Below, piece by piece: positions 60,630 to 64,000 of a DNA stretch of 64,000 nt. The position numbers were made by a program, and so were the translations under genes. This DNA is from Streptomyces lincolnensis. GTDB taxonomy: Bacteria > Actinomycetota > Actinomycetes > Streptomycetales > Streptomycetaceae. The stretch is taken from the NCBI RefSeq assembly GCF_001685355.1, contig NZ_CP016438.1, forward strand, positions 9,548,001 through 9,612,000, read 5' to 3'. The notes below the pieces were generated by a model. The model worked only from the letters and a program-made list of their open reading frames with translations. It was not told the DNA's origin and searched no databases. How positions within the stretch are numbered: position 1 is the stretch's first letter; every line of letters starts with the position of its first letter.

Positions 60630-61733
60630 TCATTCGCTGTGCGTGTCCACCGCCCGGGTCGATCCGCGCACGGTCAGCGCCGGCAGCAGCTCCACACGCC
60701 GCACCGACTCTTCCCGGCCCCCCGCCAGGCGCGTGAGCAGCAGCTGCGCCGCGACCCGCCCGACCTCCGCCTTCGGCGGGGTCACCGCGGTCAGCGGGGT
60801 CGCGCCCAGCCCGGCCACCACATCGTCGTACGCCACCATCGAGCAGTCCTCCGGCACGCGTACGTCGTGTTCCGCCAGCTGCTGGACGGCCATCAGCGCG
60901 TCCACGTCACCGTGCACCACGGCCGCCGTCGCGCCGAGCTTGCGCAGGAGCGTCGGCACGTCCGCCGTCTCCTGGTCCGTGTACGGCCCGGCGTGACCGG
61001 CCGCCGGTGAGCTCAGCGCCCAGGCCCACTCCTCGATCCGCGGATGGGCGGCGGCGATCTCGGTGAAGGCGGCCCGCAGGGTCCGAGCGGTGGGACTGTC
61101 GTCCCGGGTCGCGAACACGATCCGCCGGTGACCGAGCCCCACCAGGTGCTCCACGGCCAGATGGGCGCCGTACCAGTGGTCGGAGCACACCGAGTCCAGC
61201 GCGTGCAGCGCGCTGCCGGGCCGCGGCCGGCGCTCCATCAGCACGGCCGGCACCTCCAGCGCGGCGAGCCAGCCGTAGTCGGCCTGTTCCACGGTGGGCG
61301 TGCGCCACCGGGGTGCCAGTAGCAGGCCGCGCGCGCCGTCGGCGAGCGCCCGCTCCACGAGCGGGCGCTCCGCCCCGGCCACCTGGGGCGCGATGTGCAG
61401 CGCGATGCGGATGCCCGCCTCCTCCAGCACCGTCCGCGCTCCGTGCAGCGCCTCGTACAGGTACGAGTGGCGCTCCGGGACCACCAGGGCCACCCGGTCG
61501 CCCCCCTCCGGGTGGGCGGTGCCGCTGCTGGGCAGTTCCTGCGCGGAGGACGTCGTGTGCACGACCCCGTGGCCGCGGCGCAGCCTGCCCTCGCGGGTCA
61601 GTTCCTCCACGTCCCGGCGCAGCGTCACCACCGACACCTGGAGTTCGGCGGCGAGATCCCGCACCCGCGCCTTCCCGCGCGCCTCCACCGCGGCCAGGAT
61701 CCGCTGCCGCCTGAGATCGACCGGCTCCCGCAC
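60630..61733 (-). CDS. DeoR/LacI-hybrid transcriptional regulator
   Basis: A 367-residue regulator with a DeoR-type winged helix at the N-terminus (RRQRILAAVEARGKARVRDL, then AAELQVSVVTLRRDVEELTR, and GRLRRGHGVV) joined to a LacI-type periplasmic-binding sensor domain (VALVVPERHSYLYEALHGAR, VEHLVGLGHRRIVFATRDDS, MVAYDDVVAGLGATPLTAVT). Such hybrids occur in actinomycetes and control sugar importers. GGGAGG precedes the GTG at 61733. The importer operon follows in the same direction. The sugar it senses is unknown. Confidence 0.88.
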   Translation of the reverse strand: MREPVDLRRQRILAAVEARGKARVRDLAAELQVSVVTLRRDVEELTREGRLRRGHGVVHTTSSAQELPSSGTAHPEGGDRVALVVPERHSYLYEALHGARTVLEEAGIRIALHIAPQVAGAERPLVERALADGARGLLLAPRWRTPTVEQADYGWLAALEVPAVLMERRPRPGSALHALDSVCSDHWYGAHLAVEHLVGLGHRRIVFATRDDSPTARTLRAAFTEIAAAHPRIEEWAWALSSPAAGHAGPYTDQETADVPTLLRKLGATAAVVHGDVDALMAVQQLAEHDVRVPEDCSMVAYDDVVAGLGATPLTAVTPPKAEVGRVAAQLLLTRLAGGREESVRRVELLPALTVRGSTRAVDTHSE

Positions 61734-61842
61734 GAGGCCTCCCGAGCGCGTCCATGTTCGTTTGATCGGATGCGCGCCATCATAACGATCGCCTCGTGCG
61801 GTGAGCCCCTCCGTGCGGTGGGAGGCGGATCTCAGGCGGGTC

Positions 61843-63042
61843 TCAGCTGAACGGGTCCAGCGTGAGGTACGCCTGCCGCGGGCCGCCGTCGTGGACGAGC
61901 GACTCGTGGTGGCCGACGTCGTCGAAGGCGAACGCGTACGCCTTGCCGTCCGCCATCTGCCCGTGGATGAGCCGCGCGTAGTGGTTGGTCACCGGGTCCT
62001 GGTAGAAGTTCGCCGCCGAGGTGTCGGGCTGCTGCGGGTTGACCAGCAGCGTGGAGCGGTTGAACCCGGCGCACAGGGTGCGTGAGAGAGGCCCGCGCAC
62101 CGCGTCGTTCGGGGCGTCCAGAAGCTTGTGGCAGCCGAAGACGCTGTCCGCGTCGGGTTTCTGGAAGCTGGTGACGACCGCGCCGGAGCCGTTGGTGAAG
62201 TTCATGACGCCGCCCGACACCCGGCCGTGGTACTTGGTGCCCGGCTGGTCGGCGAACGGGGTCACCGTCAGCGTCTGGGTGGCGTACTTCTGCCACACCC
62301 GGTCGATGTAGCCGCTCATCACCGACGCGGGAAGCACCCCGCTCCCCACCCCGTGACCGGGGGAGAGCGCCCGCAGGACGGTTCCGTCGGAGCGTGTCCG
62401 CACCAGGCCGGCCCACCCGCCGGACTGCGCCCGCAGACCGTTCAGCACCGCGTTGTAGCCGCCGGACTTCAGGTGTCCGGTGCTCACCGTGCTGCCGTCG
62501 GCGCGCTGGACGCCGACCGCGTAGGGGGCGGAGAACATGTCGACCTGGGTGCTGTTGAGCCACAGGCCCGAGTCGCCCAGCGTGTACTCGGACCAGTTGA
62601 ACAGGATGTCGTGGTTGGGGTCGCTCGGATTCTGCACGGCCGGCTGCACCAGCCCGCCGGTGGCAAGCTGGAAGACGAGCTTGCGGCCGTAGGAGAAGTA
62701 GATCCGGCCGGAGAACTTGGGGATGCGGATCGTCTTCGACTGCCCCGCGGCCGGCCCCGGTATGGACGCGTCGGGCGCCGGGACGGGCGGGGCGCCCCCG
62801 GCGGGCCAGGCGTGGAACGTGCCGTTCGCGTCGGCCCAGCCCTGCCGGCCGCTCGCCAGGTCCGTGCCGATCGTGTAGACGTACACCGGCTCACCGCGGC
62901 CGGAGTTGTTGGTCACCTTCAGTGGAATCGTGTCCGGCACCGCGGCCCGGGCGGGCTCCGGCACCGCGAACGTGAGCAGCGATCCCAGCAGAGCGGCTGC
63001 CGCGGCCAGGGACAAGAGCTGGGGTTTGAGTCCTGTGCGCAC
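61843..63042 (-). CDS. Secreted glycoside hydrolase family 64 protein (beta-1,3-glucanase)
   Basis: A 399-residue exported enzyme. After the signal peptide (LLSLAAAAALLGSLLTFAVP, EPARA) the mature part opens with TIPLKVTNNSGRGEPVYVYT, then KFSGRIYFSYGRKLVFQL, DILFNWSEYTLGDSGLWLNS and TQVDMFSAPYAVGVQRADGS, matching GH64 proteins, in which a crescent-shaped barrel cuts laminarin-type beta-1,3-glucan. The two acidic catalytic residues are expected in the WSEYT and QVDMF segments. Its promoter contains a perfect LacI/CebR-like palindrome. The protein lacks an obvious carbohydrate-binding module. Confidence 0.85.
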   Translation of the reverse strand: MRTGLKPQLLSLAAAAALLGSLLTFAVPEPARAAVPDTIPLKVTNNSGRGEPVYVYTIGTDLASGRQGWADANGTFHAWPAGGAPPVPAPDASIPGPAAGQSKTIRIPKFSGRIYFSYGRKLVFQLATGGLVQPAVQNPSDPNHDILFNWSEYTLGDSGLWLNSTQVDMFSAPYAVGVQRADGSTVSTGHLKSGGYNAVLNGLRAQSGGWAGLVRTRSDGTVLRALSPGHGVGSGVLPASVMSGYIDRVWQKYATQTLTVTPFADQPGTKYHGRVSGGVMNFTNGSGAVVTSFQKPDADSVFGCHKLLDAPNDAVRGPLSRTLCAGFNRSTLLVNPQQPDTSAANFYQDPVTNHYARLIHGQMADGKAYAFAFDDVGHHESLVHDGGPRQAYLTLDPFS

Positions 63043-63091
63043 TCTCCACCTCCGTGCGGGTTCCCGGTACGAGGCTTGGTTCGTACCTTTT

Positions 63092-63105
63092 TGAGAGCGC
63101 TCTCA
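63092..63105. promoter_or_regulatory. CebR-like LacI operator upstream of the glucanase gene
   Basis: TGAGAGCGCTCTCA is a perfect 14-bp palindrome 50 bases before the glucanase start. It differs in one position per half from TGGGAGCGCTCCCA, the operator bound by the Streptomyces cellobiose/beta-glucoside repressor CebR. A LacI-family repressor of the CebR/BglR type is the likely binder, with release by a beta-glucan oligosaccharide. Confidence 0.8.
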
Positions 63106-63160
63106 GCGTCCCGTTGCGATGCGTACATGTCAATGCGTACGGCAGGGAGGGAACGTGAAA

Positions 63161-63189
63161 GGGGAACCGCCCCTTCAGGGCGGTTCCCC
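63161..63189 (-). terminator. Terminator hairpin after the small secreted protein gene
   Basis: GGGGAACCGCCC (63161-63172) pairs exactly with GGGCGGTTCCCC (63178-63189) across CTTCA. It lies 28 bases past the stop of the minus-strand gene at 63217 and ahead of the glucanase promoter. CTTTC follows on the minus strand. Confidence 0.75.
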
Positions 63190-63216
63190 GGATCACACAC
63201 GTGCGGTGAGCGATAC

Positions 63217-63621
63217 TCAGCAGCGCCGCAGGCCGTACTTGCTCGGGTCGGCGTCGAACCAGCTGGGAGTGAACACCCAGTCGGCCGGCACGTACCCCTC
63301 GGTCCCGTCGACGCTCCAGTCGGGGACCGTGCGGTACCAGGTGGTGTTGCCGCCGCCGTGCAGACCGCCCGGCGACCAGCAGGTGAAGTAGCTGAACGAC
63401 GACTTCAGCAGACCGTTGACGTCACTCTCGTGGACGGGCCGATACCGGGTCGGCGCGTCTGCGTGGTTGCCACACCACAGCCGGCCGTCGTGGGCCCGGA
63501 CGCCGCACTCGGCCGCCGCTGCCGAAGGCGCCGCCTGCGCGGAGGGGGCGGCCAGAGTTCCCGCCAGTACGGTGGCCAGCGCGGTGGAAAACATGGCTGC
63601 TTTGATGCGTCTGCCGAACAT
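63217..63621 (-). CDS. Small secreted protein, unknown function
   Basis: A 134-residue exported protein. The signal peptide is AAMFSTALATVLAGTLAAPS, AQAA. The mature part is about 100 residues with four cysteines (AAECGVRAHDGRLWCGNHAD, then FTCWSPGGLHGGGNTTWYRT and a final GLRRC) and aromatic SPGWFD-like segments, compact and disulfide-rich; a SH3-like fold is possible. No catalytic motif is seen. Proteins of this size and pattern are common in Streptomyces and have no established role. AGGAGACCC precedes the ATG. Confidence 0.75.
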   Translation of the reverse strand: MFGRRIKAAMFSTALATVLAGTLAAPSAQAAPSAAAAECGVRAHDGRLWCGNHADAPTRYRPVHESDVNGLLKSSFSYFTCWSPGGLHGGGNTTWYRTVPDWSVDGTEGYVPADWVFTPSWFDADPSKYGLRRC

Positions 63622-63834
63622 GGGTCTCCTTCTGTGAGTCGGCGTACAACGTCTGTCCCTGCCGCTGCACGCTAGAAGCCCGGGCCCCGCGGCGGTTCCT
63701 GACAGATGTCAGGGTGTGCCGCCCGGCGCCGACAGGGCCGGATGCAGTAACAGCGGGGGCGGGCCGGCCGGACCGCTGGTGAGGCTGGTGGGGCGGTATC
63801 GCCGCGACAACTGCCCACGCCCCTCGGAGTCCTG

Positions 63835-64000
63835 ATGTCCCTGCGCACTGCCCTGCCCAGCAAAGCCGCCCGCCGCTCACGCGGTCGGACGGCGGCCGTC
63901 CTCGCTCTGTGTCTGACGGCACTGTCCACGACCGCCGCCGGTGCCGCACCGCAAGGGACGGACGGCGACGCCTTGCAGCGCCGCCTCGACCGGTTCGTGA
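63835..64000 (+). CDS. Secreted protein, N-terminal part only (perhaps a serine hydrolase)
   Basis: A frame opens at the ATG at 63835 and is cut by the right edge after 55 codons. It encodes a signal peptide (MSLRTALPSKAARRSRGRT, then AAVLALCLTALSTTAAGAAP) and the start of the mature protein (QGTDGDALQRRLDRFV). The last stretch resembles the start of secreted D-alanyl-D-alanine carboxypeptidase/beta-lactamase-fold enzymes of Streptomyces, but the catalytic SxxK lies beyond the window. CTCGGAG upstream is an acceptable ribosome binding site. Confidence 0.6.
   Translation, partial: MSLRTALPSKAARRSRGRTAAVLALCLTALSTTAAGAAPQGTDGDALQRRLDRFV

Noticed and set aside
1..64000. Transposases, integrases, attachment sites, rRNA and tRNA genes
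   Set aside because: None of the supported frames resembles a transposase or integrase, and no tRNA or rRNA sequence was recognised by eye; a tRNA scan would be needed to exclude them fully.

Overview
The window is high-GC actinobacterial DNA with codon use, GTG starts, many TetR, LacI and PadR regulators, secreted hydrolases and 4-nt ATGA/GTGA gene overlaps that together point to Streptomyces or a close relative. No rRNA, tRNA, CRISPR array, integrase or insertion sequence was seen. About sixty genes are supported, including one cut off at each edge of the window. All identifications come from reading motifs and remembering families; no database search was run.

Left part (1-13 kb): a P-loop NTPase cut by the left edge; a secreted DUF1996 protein; an alpha/beta hydrolase divergent from a PadR regulator across a 32-bp perfect palindrome; a medium-chain reductase; a decayed HAD hydrolase; two small envelope proteins; an ECF sigma factor with a fused SnoaL-type domain and a small partner; and a three-gene run (SnoaL-like protein, UvrA paralogue, reductase). 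From 12.3 to 17.8 kb lies a sugar catabolism locus: a LacI regulator, a solute-binding lipoprotein, two TIM-barrel isomerases and a Gfo/Idh/MocA dehydrogenase.

Middle part (17.8-36 kb): an MMPL exporter divergent from a TetR gene; a second TetR gene with three identical operators flanking it and an NmrA-like reductase; Nudix; catalase; DoxX; a second, LAETG-anchored DUF1996 protein; a GH25 lysozyme; and a methyltransferase. Then comes a glycerolipid locus (GlpD and TetR facing left, alkyl-DHAP-synthase-like flavoprotein and diacylglycerol kinase facing right). As I remember it, this matches the order of Mycobacterium tuberculosis Rv2249c-Rv2252.

The most striking region is 36.5-47.0 kb: six co-directional genes encoding an acyl-CoA carboxylase beta subunit, a fatty acyl-AMP ligase, an ACP-KS-AT-ACP-TE polyketide synthase, an antigen-85-like acyltransferase, a PucR regulator and a cutinase. 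In mycobacteria the AccD4-FadD32-Pks13 machinery, with antigen 85 and a cutinase-like enzyme beside it, makes and transfers mycolic acids, which Streptomyces are not known to contain. The inference is a locus for an alpha-branched, mycolate-like lipid or a related lipid product.

Right part (47-64 kb): an S41 peptidase-like protein, a secreted M19-like dipeptidase with a carbohydrate-binding-like C-terminus, a TetR/DUF2071 pair, small envelope proteins with a DUF6766 membrane protein, a tightly overlapped sugar-importer operon without its ATPase (DeoR/LacI hybrid regulator, binding protein, two permeases, 2-hydroxyacid dehydrogenase, DUF2264 protein), a GH64 beta-1,3-glucanase under a CebR-like palindrome, a small secreted protein, and the start of a secreted, perhaps penicillin-binding-like, protein.
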